Shown piece after piece: positions 1 to 7,885 of a stretch of DNA of 24,123 nt (positions are counted from its first letter, which is position 1; every line of letters starts with the position of its first letter). A program made the translations under genes and the position numbers. The notes beneath the pieces were generated by a model. That model made no database searches, had not been told where the DNA came from, and worked only from the letters and a program-made list of their open reading frames with translations. Source of the stretch: a virus; the IMG/VR virus record IMGVR_UViG_3300032285_001414, positions 1-24,123 of that record; one strand, 5' to 3'.

Positions 1-154
1 CAGACAGTTTGGTTTCTTCCTCGAATGAACGCTCAGAAGTCTCTGTTTCGTAGATTTCTTTGTGTTCTTCACCGTAGCGTGCATACTCCAAACCGAACAA
101 TGCGTTCAGGCCGGGGAGCAGCTCTTTCAGTAGTTGTGCGCGTGAAATAGCCAT
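1..154 (-). CDS. Major capsid protein, N-terminal fragment (probable)
   Basis: This gene runs off the left edge, leaving only the first 51 codons. The protein starts MAISRAQLLKELLPGLNALF and continues with an acidic stretch (EEHKEIYETE). This resembles, from memory, the N-terminus of major capsid proteins of several environmental tailed phages. An AAGGAG ribosome site at 162-167 overlaps the stop codon of the gene upstream. Its place last in a terminase, portal, scaffold, structural-protein order fits a capsid gene. The HK97-fold body is outside the window, so the call rests on the N-terminus and context. Another virion protein remains possible. Confidence 0.6.
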   Translation of the reverse strand, partial: MAISRAQLLKELLPGLNALFGLEYARYGEEHKEIYETETSERSFEEETKLS

Positions 155-165
155 TTAATTGCTCC

Positions 166-807
166 TTATACGCCGACAGCGTTGTAGTACGAATGATAGC
201 CAAAGTTAAATTTGACAATCACTTCGGGATAGACAAGGTTACCACCAGATACATAAGCTGTATCAGGGACCAAGTCCACGATTCGCATTGGCAACGAAGT
301 TAATGTACCGGCGCTGTAAATACCAATAGACGAGTCGCCATTGGATGTTGAGCCAGAATTAAGAACTAAAACGCAGTTCTCGCCAACAGCGGTTTGTTGC
401 ACAGGGGCAATAACTAAGCCAGTGCTGTTAGCTGTAGAGCCAACGCTTGCAACCTTGTAAAGGGTATCTGGATCGTCATTAACATAAGCAACAGCGTCGG
501 TGATGCCAGAAGCAGCGCCGGGCCAGTACTGTGCGTACACTTTTTGTTTGGTGTATGGGCTGGTATAAGAGCAACCAAGAAACACCCCAACAACACCTGC
601 AACAGGAGATGTTTGAGCAGCTAGAGTCGAAACAATAACCGTACCAGACGAAGCCAACTGAACAACGTCACCATTAAAAATGGCAGTTGCATAGTTAACC
701 GAAGACGTGGTGATCGGTAGTAAACGAGTCGCGCCAGCAAACACCTGCCCACCGATCAGATTGATCGGATCAAGCCCGTAAGGGGCCGAAACGGTAGGAT
801 AAGCCAT
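166..807 (-). CDS. Virion structural protein, possibly head decoration or minor capsid
   Basis: This 213-residue protein is rich in Gly, Ser, Thr, Val and Tyr and has no predicted membrane segment or coiled coil, which is typical of a beta-rich virion protein. It starts with the pattern YGLxPxNxIGG followed by a GATR segment, which I associate with structural proteins encoded beside the capsid gene in environmental phages. The gene lies 11 bases upstream of the capsid gene in transcription order and has a GGAG ribosome site about 8 bases before its ATG. A decoration or minor capsid role is inferred from position. No catalytic motif was seen. Confidence 0.5.
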   Translation of the reverse strand: MAYPTVSAPYGLDPINLIGGQVFAGATRLLPITTSSVNYATAIFNGDVVQLASSGTVIVSTLAAQTSPVAGVVGVFLGCSYTSPYTKQKVYAQYWPGAASGITDAVAYVNDDPDTLYKVASVGSTANSTGLVIAPVQQTAVGENCVLVLNSGSTSNGDSSIGIYSAGTLTSLPMRIVDLVPDTAYVSGGNLVYPEVIVKFNFGYHSYYNAVGV

Positions 808-828
808 TTAGAACTCCAAAGATTAAAT

Positions 829-1278
829 TTAAACGCCTTTACCAAAACTCGTCGAGGATTTGCCTTCTTTAAAGATCGGCATCCGCGCATCGCTTTGGCG
901 CATCAAATTATTGTCCACAGCGTCCGTCTGAGCCTGCGTCTGTTTGGCGTAATGTGTATTACGCTGATGCACAAACTCAGTTGGGGTCTTGCAGAGCAAT
1001 AACCCGCCGATCTCAATGTTGTCTTTATAACGACTACTGGGATCGACTAGCAGTTGAAATTTCGGTTGCTCTTCAATCTTTACTGGCTCCCATCCTTCTC
1101 TGAGCTTGGCAGAAAGGTTACGGGGGTCAGCTTGATTTAAAGAAGCGACGCGAATCCATCGGTAAGCAAACCCAGCCTCTTTGTCTGGCTCGGGGAGCAA
1201 TTCTGCAGGTGCCCACTGCTGAGGACGCTGTTGAACTGCACGGGTTTCTAACTCACGGGTAAGTCTGTCAGTAGCCAT
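829..1278 (-). CDS. Conserved phage protein of the head-gene cluster, unknown function
   Basis: This 149-residue hydrophilic protein has no signal peptide or membrane helix. Its middle holds WIRVASLNQADPRNLSAKLR (about residues 41-60) followed by a GWEPV segment, suggesting a small compact domain. The C-terminus is polar and probably flexible. The ATG shares one base with the stop codon of the scaffold-like gene (TAATG), so translation of the two is probably coupled. A GGAGG ribosome site lies inside the upstream gene. Its position between scaffold and structural genes suggests a head-assembly or virion role. I do not recognise the family. Confidence 0.6.
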   Translation of the reverse strand: MATDRLTRELETRAVQQRPQQWAPAELLPEPDKEAGFAYRWIRVASLNQADPRNLSAKLREGWEPVKIEEQPKFQLLVDPSSRYKDNIEIGGLLLCKTPTEFVHQRNTHYAKQTQAQTDAVDNNLMRQSDARMPIFKEGKSSTSFGKGV

Positions 1279-2222
1279 TATTGGGCCTCCAGTTTAAGTG
1301 CTTCACGGGCGTATTGCTCAGGGGTCAAACCAAGTTTCTTGGCAAGTTGGACTTGACTGGCCTTTAACTTCACCTTGTTTGGCGAGGTACTACGCGTCGC
1401 CGGTGCTACAACTGTACTGGGCTTTGTGCGAGAAGGTTCAGTTCTCGTTTCTGGTTCAGAAGACTCAAAGTTTTCTGGGAACCGTTTGCGCATTGTCTTG
1501 TCCAATGTCGCATAATATTCGTCTGACCCAATAACCATACCGTTACGTTTAAGCTTTTCGTGTAAGCCTAAAACTGAAGCGGTCATTTCTTCGTCTTGCC
1601 CAAACCAAGTGTTGCGTTGTTTCCAAGCTTCAGCTCGATTGTCGGGTTTAACGACTGGTTGTTGTGGTGCTTGTTGCTGTTGTACTGCGTTTTCTTCAGA
1701 TTGTAAAGCAGGTGCTTTAAATTTCTTTACTTCCCGCAGCTCATATGTTGCTTCTTGCATTGCTTGCTGCGCGTCAACCAGCTTTTCGCCATCGCCAGCA
1801 TCATACGCTTCACGATAAGCTTTTTTAGCTGCTTCTAGCTTAAGTTCAGCGGCGTTAGTAGCAGTTGCCACATACTCAACTTCACCAGCAGCGTAACGAG
1901 CCTTGAGCTGTTTGTTCTCTTCGGACACGCGACGGGCATACTCAACGGCTTCTTGCTGTTCACGGTACGCAGCCTCCTTAGCCCTACGCTCGTCATGCCA
2001 GACCTTTTTCATCTGCTTGAGGCGGACTTTAACTTTGTCAGAGTATTCCTCTAACTCGTCTTTATCTAACTCATCAACCAGCTCTTTAGGCATTGGCTCG
2101 CGGCCCCGGTCCTCGGGGGGTGTATCGTCCTCGATCTCAATGTCGATTTCTACTTTGCCACCTGCAGCAAGCTTGTCATCGTCATCAATCTCATCGGGGA
2201 ACTTGTATTCGTTTTGGTCCAT
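1278..2222 (-). CDS. Capsid scaffolding-like protein
   Basis: This 314-residue, highly charged protein has the build of a phage scaffold. An acidic N-terminus (about residues 8-60, including DEIDDDDK) is followed by a long helical, coiled-coil-like Lys/Glu/Ala/Gln-rich stretch (about 60-170). A Gln/Pro-rich linker (about 176-195) and a basic C-terminal helix (about 280-314, NKVKLKASQVQLAKK) complete it. A basic C-terminal helix that binds capsid protein is known for P22- and T7-type scaffolds. It lies between the portal and capsid genes, as usual for scaffolds. The function is inferred from composition and position, since scaffolds share little sequence identity. Confidence 0.6.
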   Translation of the reverse strand: MDQNEYKFPDEIDDDDKLAAGGKVEIDIEIEDDTPPEDRGREPMPKELVDELDKDELEEYSDKVKVRLKQMKKVWHDERRAKEAAYREQQEAVEYARRVSEENKQLKARYAAGEVEYVATATNAAELKLEAAKKAYREAYDAGDGEKLVDAQQAMQEATYELREVKKFKAPALQSEENAVQQQQAPQQPVVKPDNRAEAWKQRNTWFGQDEEMTASVLGLHEKLKRNGMVIGSDEYYATLDKTMRKRFPENFESSEPETRTEPSRTKPSTVVAPATRSTSPNKVKLKASQVQLAKKLGLTPEQYAREALKLEAQ

Positions 2223-2231
2223 TGTTCTTCC

Positions 2232-2648
2232 TTATTTGCGCTTGATACCGCGTGGGTCATCAACTGTGCCCTCAACCGTATCATCGTTAATCATGCGAAA
2301 TTCACGACCGTGGATCACTAAACGGCTACCTGCATTGGGTCTGACCAACACAAAATCACCTTTTTTGCACCATGGCCCTGAGGGGAACTTATTTGGGTCT
2401 TTGTAGCAATCGGGACCCATCTCGACTACAAATAGCACAGTAGTCAGAACTTCTTCAACTCGAATCGTTTCATCAGCCTTTATCAAGCCACTGTCGTATT
2501 CTTTTTCGATTTCGGGGATAGCACACAAAATGTGATAACCCGATGGTCGGGGTAATTGACTTGCTTTTTCCTCGGCGGTGGCCTCAGAGCGGTACATACC
2601 TACTACTTGCGGATTATCGGGGTTTGAGCCGATAAGGATTTCACTCAT
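2232..2648 (-). CDS. GroES-like co-chaperonin
   Basis: This 138-residue protein has about 32 extra N-terminal residues followed by a GroES-like domain (about 33-131). RPSGYHILCAIPEIEKEYDS can be laid over the GroES start (RPLxDRVxV plus mobile loop), with SGLIKADE (53-60) at the position of the GGIVLTG chaperonin-contact loop. Later segments VVEMGPD, KKGDFVLV and IHGREFRMINDDTVEGTV match the GroES pattern of Gly-Pro turn, VKVGDxV strand and final strands. T4 gp31 is a known phage co-chaperonin that helps fold the capsid protein with host GroEL. Its place between portal and scaffold genes supports a capsid-folding role. The family call is mine by eye. Confidence 0.75.
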   Translation of the reverse strand: MSEILIGSNPDNPQVVGMYRSEATAEEKASQLPRPSGYHILCAIPEIEKEYDSGLIKADETIRVEEVLTTVLFVVEMGPDCYKDPNKFPSGPWCKKGDFVLVRPNAGSRLVIHGREFRMINDDTVEGTVDDPRGIKRK

Positions 2649-2832
2649 CAGAGTTCTCCATGCGGTTTTTAAGGTCTAGGGTATAGCCCCGCGCAGTGAG
2701 CAGACCTTTAATCTCACCACACAGTCTTTTGTACTCTTCAAATGTGTCGGCTTTACCTGTGCCCACGTACTCGAAAAGTTGTTTTACTTTGTCGTCAATC
2801 TCTTTGACGATCACATCAAACGCATCCATCAT
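2641..2832 (-). CDS. Small acidic helical protein between portal and co-chaperonin
   Basis: This 63-residue, probably all-helical, charged protein begins MMDAFDVIVKEIDDKVKQLF. The first ATG overlaps the portal stop codon in an ATGATG arrangement (ATG, TGA and a second ATG within six bases), so either methionine could be the start. Its 3' end overlaps the co-chaperonin gene by 8 bases. Such tight coupling suggests co-translation with the portal gene. Nothing in the sequence gives a function. A small portal- or head-associated protein is a guess from position only. Confidence 0.6.
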   Translation of the reverse strand: MMDAFDVIVKEIDDKVKQLFEYVGTGKADTFEEYKRLCGEIKGLLTARGYTLDLKNRMENSDE

Positions 2833-5384
2833 TCACCTTTTGTCGGTTTTTTACGTGCGGACTCGCGCTGAATATCATGTTGAGCGCGGTTGTTGTAGTG
2901 CTGTACTGCTACCTGTTTTTGCTGAACGTCATTTTGTTTGCGCTTTTGCTCAGCATCCAGACCTAAACGAACAGCTTCCAGTGTTTGCTTGGAATCTAAC
3001 GTCTTACGGTCTTGTTCTGCCTTCAACCCTATGCGCACACCCTCAGACTTGGCTTGGTTGTCCACACGGGTTTTCTCGATCGCAAGCTGCTCTTGCCTGA
3101 GTTGTGCATCCATCTGATCTTTCTGCGCTCTACGCTGCAAGTCTTGAGCCTTAATCTGCAACTCTTGTTGTTGCATCTGGATAAGCGGGTCTTGGGCTTG
3201 CTGCTGCGCCTGTTGCTGCTGCGCCTGCGCTTGGTTCTGCTGCAGTAACCTTTGTGATGCTTGAGCCAACATCGGAGCCAAACGAGCCTCAATCTCAGGA
3301 CTCATATGTACATCCTCGCCAGCTTCATCTTTCTGTGGTGGCAGCGCCATACCAAGCTGCATCTCAATCTGCTTACGGTACTCAAACCCTAGATGCTCAT
3401 TGATGTGCGCCATCATCGCTTGTTGTAACTGCGGAGCCATTGGGTTGTTTTGCAGCAACGCCATGATTTTGGGGTCCTGCATCGCCGACATATGCACTGT
3501 GATGTGAGCTTGATGGTCTTGGTACAAGAACGCCTTGACCGGCTTCATCATCAGTACGTTCTGGTTCTCACTGACTGGGTCCATCGGCTTTTGATCCTCT
3601 TCCATCGGGATCAACTTTTGTGCGTCTTTTATACCCAGCACGTCTAGCATTTGACGATGTAGCAACGGCATGTTGTACATCTGGGGGGCTTGCATTGCTA
3701 ACTGTAAAACGGCCTGATACTGGACGATTTTCTGCGCCATTGTCGAGGCATTAGGATCGCTGACAGGAATAACGTCAACATTATCGTAGTCAGACTTCTT
3801 AGCTTTGCGGCTACCTTCTGTGGGTTCATAACTGTAATCTTCAGGGGTGTAATCAGCGATAATCTTCTTCAGTAACCCCAGCTCTTGCTTCATCGAGTAA
3901 TGCACTCGAGCCTGCACAGCCGACATCACTTTTAAGGTGCGCTCTAGGATGGCTAATGTTGTACCGACAGGAGCTTGTGAACTCATGTCACTGATCTGCA
4001 AATCAGCCGTATTTGCAAATCTGCGGCCTTCTTCGATGATTTGATTCATCAGCCCAAGCAATACCTGACTTGGCTCTTTGTAAGGCAACGGCAAGATGTT
4101 GTCTTTCATCGTACCGCTTGGTACGTCTACGTCCCTAAACTCACCGGGGGCGATCGGTGTGTCGTCGCCTTTGATGCGCATGCCACGGGTTTTAAACCCA
4201 CCGGGCAAGTTGCTTAGCGTACCCGCATCGACTAATTGGCGAATGAGCGATGTACCAGATTTAGCAAAAGCGCCAACCAGATGAATAAGACCAAAATAAT
4301 AAAAACCAAAACCCGGCACATAACCGTAGTGGACCAGATGTTGTCTTTTTGCGAAGGTTTCATCGTCTGGCTCCCAGTTACGGCGTATAGCAAGTATTGT
4401 GTTACTGCCTTTCTCTAAGGTAACGATGTATGGCAGAGCGATACCCGTTGGCTCCCCGTTTTCATCTTTATGTTCGTAACCGGGCAGATCAAGGTTGACT
4501 TGCATCTCGAGCAATTTGTATCTTGCGTCTGAGGTTGCACGAAAGCCGAGTTTCTCAGCAATCTTCTTTTCAACTTCATCAAGAACATTATTTGGTTCAC
4601 CAAGATCGACATCCCTATAGAAGCCAGCAACTTGAAGTTTGCGCATCTCGTTTTCAGTCTTGCGCATCACATGGGTTACACGCTCCGCAGTCTGAATGTT
4701 CGACGCGCCGTACGGCACAACAATGTCCTCTGCAGGTACAAAGATACTCACTTGCCGTTCAAGCGACGGGTCGTAGTACACCTTTTTGAACGCATTACCC
4801 GCTAACCCCAAGCCCCACAGCATGCGCTCATGCTCAGGGCGGTACTCAGTCATCTTGTCCATCAACTGGTAGTTCATGTCGTCTTGGACACGCACTGCAG
4901 CTTCTTTCTTCTCAGGGGTCTCACGACCAATGATCTGTGTCTTAACTGGCCCAGCGGCGGGGAACGTCGCCATCATGGTCTCAGACTGGAACTTAACCAG
5001 TGCTTCAGTCATCAGTGGGTGGTACACACCGCATGCGCCGGGCCACGGCTCCGTGCGCTCTTCAATCTTTAACCCGAGCAGCTCAAGGCCATCAACGTAA
5101 GTCTGCATCCAGTCACGGCGCGAGCTAACGTCATCATCGTAGTCACCAGTCAACTCACTGGCAAGTGATTGCATCTCGCTGTCGTCCATCTCTTCAGCAA
5201 GGTTCTTGCTAAAGTCCTCTTCGGCTTCCTCGGCTGTGAACTCAAGTATCGGCTCACCATCTAGCCCGATCGTCACCGATTTCGGGTCCTCAATCTCAAT
5301 CTCGAGCGCAGGCTCGTTCTCATTCATCTGGTCCAACGCCTCAAGCCCCTGTGGGGCCGCGTATAGCGCTTTGTCGATAGCCAT
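2829..5384 (-). CDS. Portal protein
   Basis: The portal forms the dodecameric ring at the capsid vertex through which DNA enters. This 851-residue version is long, closer to the P22-type portal (about 725 residues) than to short siphovirus portals. It has an acidic N-terminus (1-85), then a core with RRDWMQTYVDGLELLG and GLAGNAFKKVYYDP (about 88-205), which resembles the portal wing and clip region I recall from podovirus-like portals. A Gln/Ala-rich coiled coil (about 700-850) could form a long C-terminal barrel. It sits directly after the large terminase and is preceded by an AAGGA ribosome site. The portal call is supported by length, context and core motifs. The barrel is inferred. Confidence 0.8.
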   Translation of the reverse strand: MAIDKALYAAPQGLEALDQMNENEPALEIEIEDPKSVTIGLDGEPILEFTAEEAEEDFSKNLAEEMDDSEMQSLASELTGDYDDDVSSRRDWMQTYVDGLELLGLKIEERTEPWPGACGVYHPLMTEALVKFQSETMMATFPAAGPVKTQIIGRETPEKKEAAVRVQDDMNYQLMDKMTEYRPEHERMLWGLGLAGNAFKKVYYDPSLERQVSIFVPAEDIVVPYGASNIQTAERVTHVMRKTENEMRKLQVAGFYRDVDLGEPNNVLDEVEKKIAEKLGFRATSDARYKLLEMQVNLDLPGYEHKDENGEPTGIALPYIVTLEKGSNTILAIRRNWEPDDETFAKRQHLVHYGYVPGFGFYYFGLIHLVGAFAKSGTSLIRQLVDAGTLSNLPGGFKTRGMRIKGDDTPIAPGEFRDVDVPSGTMKDNILPLPYKEPSQVLLGLMNQIIEEGRRFANTADLQISDMSSQAPVGTTLAILERTLKVMSAVQARVHYSMKQELGLLKKIIADYTPEDYSYEPTEGSRKAKKSDYDNVDVIPVSDPNASTMAQKIVQYQAVLQLAMQAPQMYNMPLLHRQMLDVLGIKDAQKLIPMEEDQKPMDPVSENQNVLMMKPVKAFLYQDHQAHITVHMSAMQDPKIMALLQNNPMAPQLQQAMMAHINEHLGFEYRKQIEMQLGMALPPQKDEAGEDVHMSPEIEARLAPMLAQASQRLLQQNQAQAQQQQAQQQAQDPLIQMQQQELQIKAQDLQRRAQKDQMDAQLRQEQLAIEKTRVDNQAKSEGVRIGLKAEQDRKTLDSKQTLEAVRLGLDAEQKRKQNDVQQKQVAVQHYNNRAQHDIQRESARKKPTKGE

Positions 5385-5393
5385 AATATATCC

Positions 5394-6932
5394 TTAGTAG
5401 TACGCAGCTTTTCTGCGACGAAATTCACGAACCTCTTCAGGCTCATCACTGGCTAACCGTATGAACCCACCTCTGCGAAACCGCAGCAACGCCTGAGTCA
5501 TTGAGTCCACCAAGTCATCATGTTCACCTGACGGGAAGCTCGCCACTTCCTCAACCAGCTCGTCGGCCCAACGTGTCCCGGGAACCCACACTCTACCTGA
5601 TGCAAATATATCAGCTACCGCATTAAGTCTAGCTATTTTATCGTTACCTTTACTCGGCGTATACTCCTGCACTGGTATACCCATGGCCCGCAGCTCAAAT
5701 AACAACGGCGTACCCGACGCTTTAGCCTCAACGATCAGGGCATCTGGCTCCCACTCTTTCCACTCCTCATAGGCACGCTGTTTAAGCTCAGGAAACTCCA
5801 TGCGCTTCTTAATTGAGTTCAAAAGAATCAAATTAGCCTGTGAGATACCCGCATCGTCGTCTTGGTAGAACACGCCCCACGTTGTGCATGCTGAATAGTC
5901 ACTACGCTGGGTCTTAAGAAACGCCGTATCCCATGACTGGATGATAAATTCACACGGCGGCGGGGTATCGTCCTCCCAAAGCTGCCACCATTCACGCTTA
6001 ACGATCGCATTTACGTCAGAAGTTGGCTGTTGTTGGTACTGAGCCTGCCATTTTCCCGCTGGCAACTCGTTTCTGAGAGCTTCTAGCTGCTCAATAGGCC
6101 AAAATTCAGGCCAAAGTGGGTTACCTGAGGGCAAAATTGCTGGAAATTCAATAACTTTCCACTCTTCACCACTGCGTTGCATCGCTGACTTGAGCACCTG
6201 ACCGGTCAAATCCTTCTTTGACCACCTTGTCATCACAATGACAATGGCTCCCCCCGGCTGCAGACGCTGCCTAGGCCCCGAGGTATACCACTCGTATGTC
6301 TTATCGTACACCTCAGGGTTGCTTTCGGCTACTGTTGCCTCTTGTTCTGAGTGTGGGTCGTCAATAATAAGGATGTCCGCGCCTTTACCCGTAACAGCAC
6401 CCCCGACACCGATAGCAAAATAGTCTCCACCATGGTTAGTCGCCCATCTACCCGCTGCTTTAGAATCAGATTGCAGTCCAACATTTGGGAATATAGACTT
6501 ATACGCCTCTGAATCCACAAGGTTTCGTACCTTACGTCCAAAACCAACGGCAAGCTCAGCGGTATGGGCGGTCTCAATAATTTTTTTGCCGGGAAATTTA
6601 CCCAAAAACCAAGCAGGTAATAGATAAGAAGCAAATTCACTCTTTGTATGACGAGGAGGCATGTTAATGATAAGCCGCTTACAAGTGCCATTAGCCACTT
6701 CCTCGAATGCTGCAGCCATCTTTGCATGGTGTCGTCCCGCTATAAATGAAGGCCAGACGCGCTCAACGAATGGCAAGAACTTCTCTTGCGCCAACTCTTT
6801 GTCTTTTAGCTCTTGTAGTCGCTCAAGCTCTATGAGCAGTTGGTGTCGTTCGCTTTCAGTCAGCTTAGCCAGTATTGAAGGTATGTCTTTGAGGGACACC
6901 TCTTCCAGCAAGCTTTTGGCTGGACCCATCAT
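5394..6932 (-). CDS. Terminase large subunit
   Basis: This 512-residue packaging motor has both expected domains. The ATPase part shows a Walker A-like MPPRHTKSE (91-99), a Walker B LIIDDPH (188-194) and the TRW motif (235-237). The RNase H-like nuclease part shows acidic positions SWDTA (333-337), VEAKASG (401-407) and HDDLVDS (471-477), as in the family of large terminases with this C-terminal nuclease domain. It cuts concatemeric DNA and pumps it into the prohead through the portal encoded next. Its ATG overlaps the small-subunit stop codon in the same ATGATG arrangement as at the portal end. All motifs appear intact, so it is probably functional. Confidence 0.93.
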   Translation of the reverse strand: MMGPAKSLLEEVSLKDIPSILAKLTESERHQLLIELERLQELKDKELAQEKFLPFVERVWPSFIAGRHHAKMAAAFEEVANGTCKRLIINMPPRHTKSEFASYLLPAWFLGKFPGKKIIETAHTAELAVGFGRKVRNLVDSEAYKSIFPNVGLQSDSKAAGRWATNHGGDYFAIGVGGAVTGKGADILIIDDPHSEQEATVAESNPEVYDKTYEWYTSGPRQRLQPGGAIVIVMTRWSKKDLTGQVLKSAMQRSGEEWKVIEFPAILPSGNPLWPEFWPIEQLEALRNELPAGKWQAQYQQQPTSDVNAIVKREWWQLWEDDTPPPCEFIIQSWDTAFLKTQRSDYSACTTWGVFYQDDDAGISQANLILLNSIKKRMEFPELKQRAYEEWKEWEPDALIVEAKASGTPLLFELRAMGIPVQEYTPSKGNDKIARLNAVADIFASGRVWVPGTRWADELVEEVASFPSGEHDDLVDSMTQALLRFRRGGFIRLASDEPEEVREFRRRKAAYY

Positions 6933-7507
6933 TCTTTGATTTCGCCTAAGTCCACTACACCTAACTCAGCATCCAGATCATCACCGATCGGCGTGACGTC
7001 CACGATGTCCGCATTGAGCAGTCTCTTGACCCTATCCTTAATGGCGTTCTCAAGGTCTGATGAGGATTTGTAGTTGACCGTAATCTCACTGCGCTCAGTA
7101 AATAACCCAATGTCGCTGTGTTTGCCGAGCAGCTCGAGTGCTTTGAGTTCAAACTTAGGGTCGCCGCAGTTGGCAATTTCCATGAGCTTAGCTGTCACCG
7201 CTGAACGCACTTCATGCACGTCCATGGCTAACTGGTTACCGTAAGCTTTGAGGAACTCCCGAGCTGCAAAGGCTGCAGTGGGTTGCTGTAGTGTGGTTGT
7301 TTTCTGGCCTGAAATTGCTTCAGCAACGAGCCGTTTGGTTCGTTCAACATCGGCAGGGGTGGCTTCTACCTGCATGCCTAGACCTTCAAGCAAATCTACG
7401 GTATTCGCCGTGACCGTTAGCTCATCTTTAAACGTAGCCGGTTTTTCGTCGGACGTGTTGTATGGCACGGGGTGATCATTTGCTGGTTCTACGTTAATAG
7501 CAGGCAT
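6929..7507 (-). CDS. Terminase small subunit (probable)
   Basis: This 192-residue protein is encoded just upstream of, and overlapping, the large terminase. It has an acidic, probably flexible N-terminus, a helical middle (FAAREFLKAYGNQLAMDVHE, then GDPKFELKALELLGKHSDIG at about 115-134) and a C-terminal stretch with TERSEITVNYKSSSDLENAI. The pattern of a LELLGKHxxIGxF helix followed by TERxEITVN is one I associate with small terminases that recognise pac or cos DNA. It is the first gene of the leftward operon. Its ribosome site is weak (no clear AGGAG within 12 bases), so the start is less certain than the frame. Confidence 0.75.
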   Translation of the reverse strand: MPAINVEPANDHPVPYNTSDEKPATFKDELTVTANTVDLLEGLGMQVEATPADVERTKRLVAEAISGQKTTTLQQPTAAFAAREFLKAYGNQLAMDVHEVRSAVTAKLMEIANCGDPKFELKALELLGKHSDIGLFTERSEITVNYKSSSDLENAIKDRVKRLLNADIVDVTPIGDDLDAELGVVDLGEIKE

Positions 7508-7570
7508 AGGTGTTCAGTGCTTTTTGTGGCTCCGATACGCATAGTATACGCAACTTTTTAATTTTGTATA

Positions 7571-7703
7571 GGGGGTGGGGGGTGTGGGAGGTACAAAGTG
7601 ATGACGGGGGGTGTTTTTTGGGGATGGGTATCGGACGTGTAAATCATAGAGTAAGCAGTGGTAGGAGTCCCTTTTTGCCTTTTGGGGGGTGGGGGTGCGT
7701 GGG
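7571..7703 (+). other. Cluster of G-runs with quadruplex potential
   Basis: The plus strand carries G-runs of 3-6 bases at 7571-7575, 7577-7582, 7586-7588, 7606-7611, 7620-7623, 7684-7689, 7691-7695 and 7701-7703. The first three plus the GG at 7590 lie within 21 bases, and the 7684-7703 group is a second cluster. The rest of the window shows no comparable clustering by eye. The position directly upstream of the small terminase gene invites thought of a packaging or replication signal, but this is inference. Confidence 0.5.
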
Positions 7704-7733
7704 CTGACCTGTGCCCGCTTTTCTACCCCATAC

Positions 7734-7748
7734 CCTAACAATGTTAGG
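7734..7748. repeat. Palindrome copy 1 (15/15), intergenic
   Basis: Perfect CCTAACAATGTTAGG, central A. It is the leftmost copy and lies in the divergent intergenic region, 227 bases upstream of the small terminase start. Confidence 0.97.
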
Positions 7749-7779
7749 TATTTATTTTTTAATTATTGTTTACAGATTG

Positions 7780-7809
7780 GATTAGATTAACCCCTAATCG
7801 TGGTACAAT
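7780..7809 (+). promoter_or_regulatory. Candidate early promoter with inverted repeat in place of a -35 box
   Basis: A good -10 hexamer TACAAT (7804-7809) has no recognisable -35 box at 16-18 bases. Instead the inverted repeat GATTAG (7780-7785) / CTAATC (7794-7799) covers that place, so an activator or repressor may bind there. Transcription would lead into the gene at 7886. Confidence 0.4.
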
Positions 7810-7830
7810 ATAGGCTGATCTAGCAAATTC

Positions 7831-7849
7831 GCTAGGTCGCTAACCTAGC
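7831..7849. promoter_or_regulatory. Inverted repeat in the leader of the gene at 7886
   Basis: GCTAGGT (7831-7837) and ACCTAGC (7843-7849) form perfect 7-bp arms with a 5-base spacer. The right arm shares its last base with palindrome copy 2. A further CTAGC/GCTAG pair (7820-7824, 7831-7835) uses part of the same left arm, so alternative hairpins or an operator are possible. Confidence 0.5.
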
Positions 7850-7863
7850 CTAACAATGTTAGG
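7849..7863. repeat. Palindrome copy 2 (15/15), 22 nt before a start codon
   Basis: Perfect CCTAACAATGTTAGG, central A. It ends 22 bases before the ATG at 7886, one of four copies at nearly the same distance from a start codon. Confidence 0.97.
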
Positions 7864-7885
7864 CAAACCTTTGGAGTAGTCGATT

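Larger units (their letters stand above)
7508..7885. other. Divergent intergenic region between structural and early blocks
   Basis: This 378-base stretch separates the leftward packaging genes from the rightward genes and I see no convincing gene in it. Open frames across 7510-7741 have low-complexity Gly/Pro/Thr translations and no ribosome site. It contains G-runs on the plus strand (7571-7703), two perfect palindrome copies (7734-7748 and 7849-7863), inverted repeats at 7780-7799 and 7831-7849, and a TACAAT hexamer at 7804-7809. It must hold promoters for both directions, but the leftward one is not obvious. Confidence 0.7.

Noticed and set aside
1298-6939. Plus-strand open frames opposite the structural genes (for example 1903-2406 and 2696-3100)
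   Set aside because: They are antisense shadows with low-complexity Ser/Leu-rich or Cys-rich translations and no ribosome sites; the minus-strand genes explain the coding signal.
7510-7741. Small open frames in the divergent intergenic region
   Set aside because: Translations are simple products of G-runs or C-runs, with no ribosome site and no plausible start.
7804-7809. A complete sigma70 promoter at TACAAT
   Set aside because: No acceptable -35 hexamer lies 16-18 bases upstream, so it is kept only as a candidate that may need an activator.
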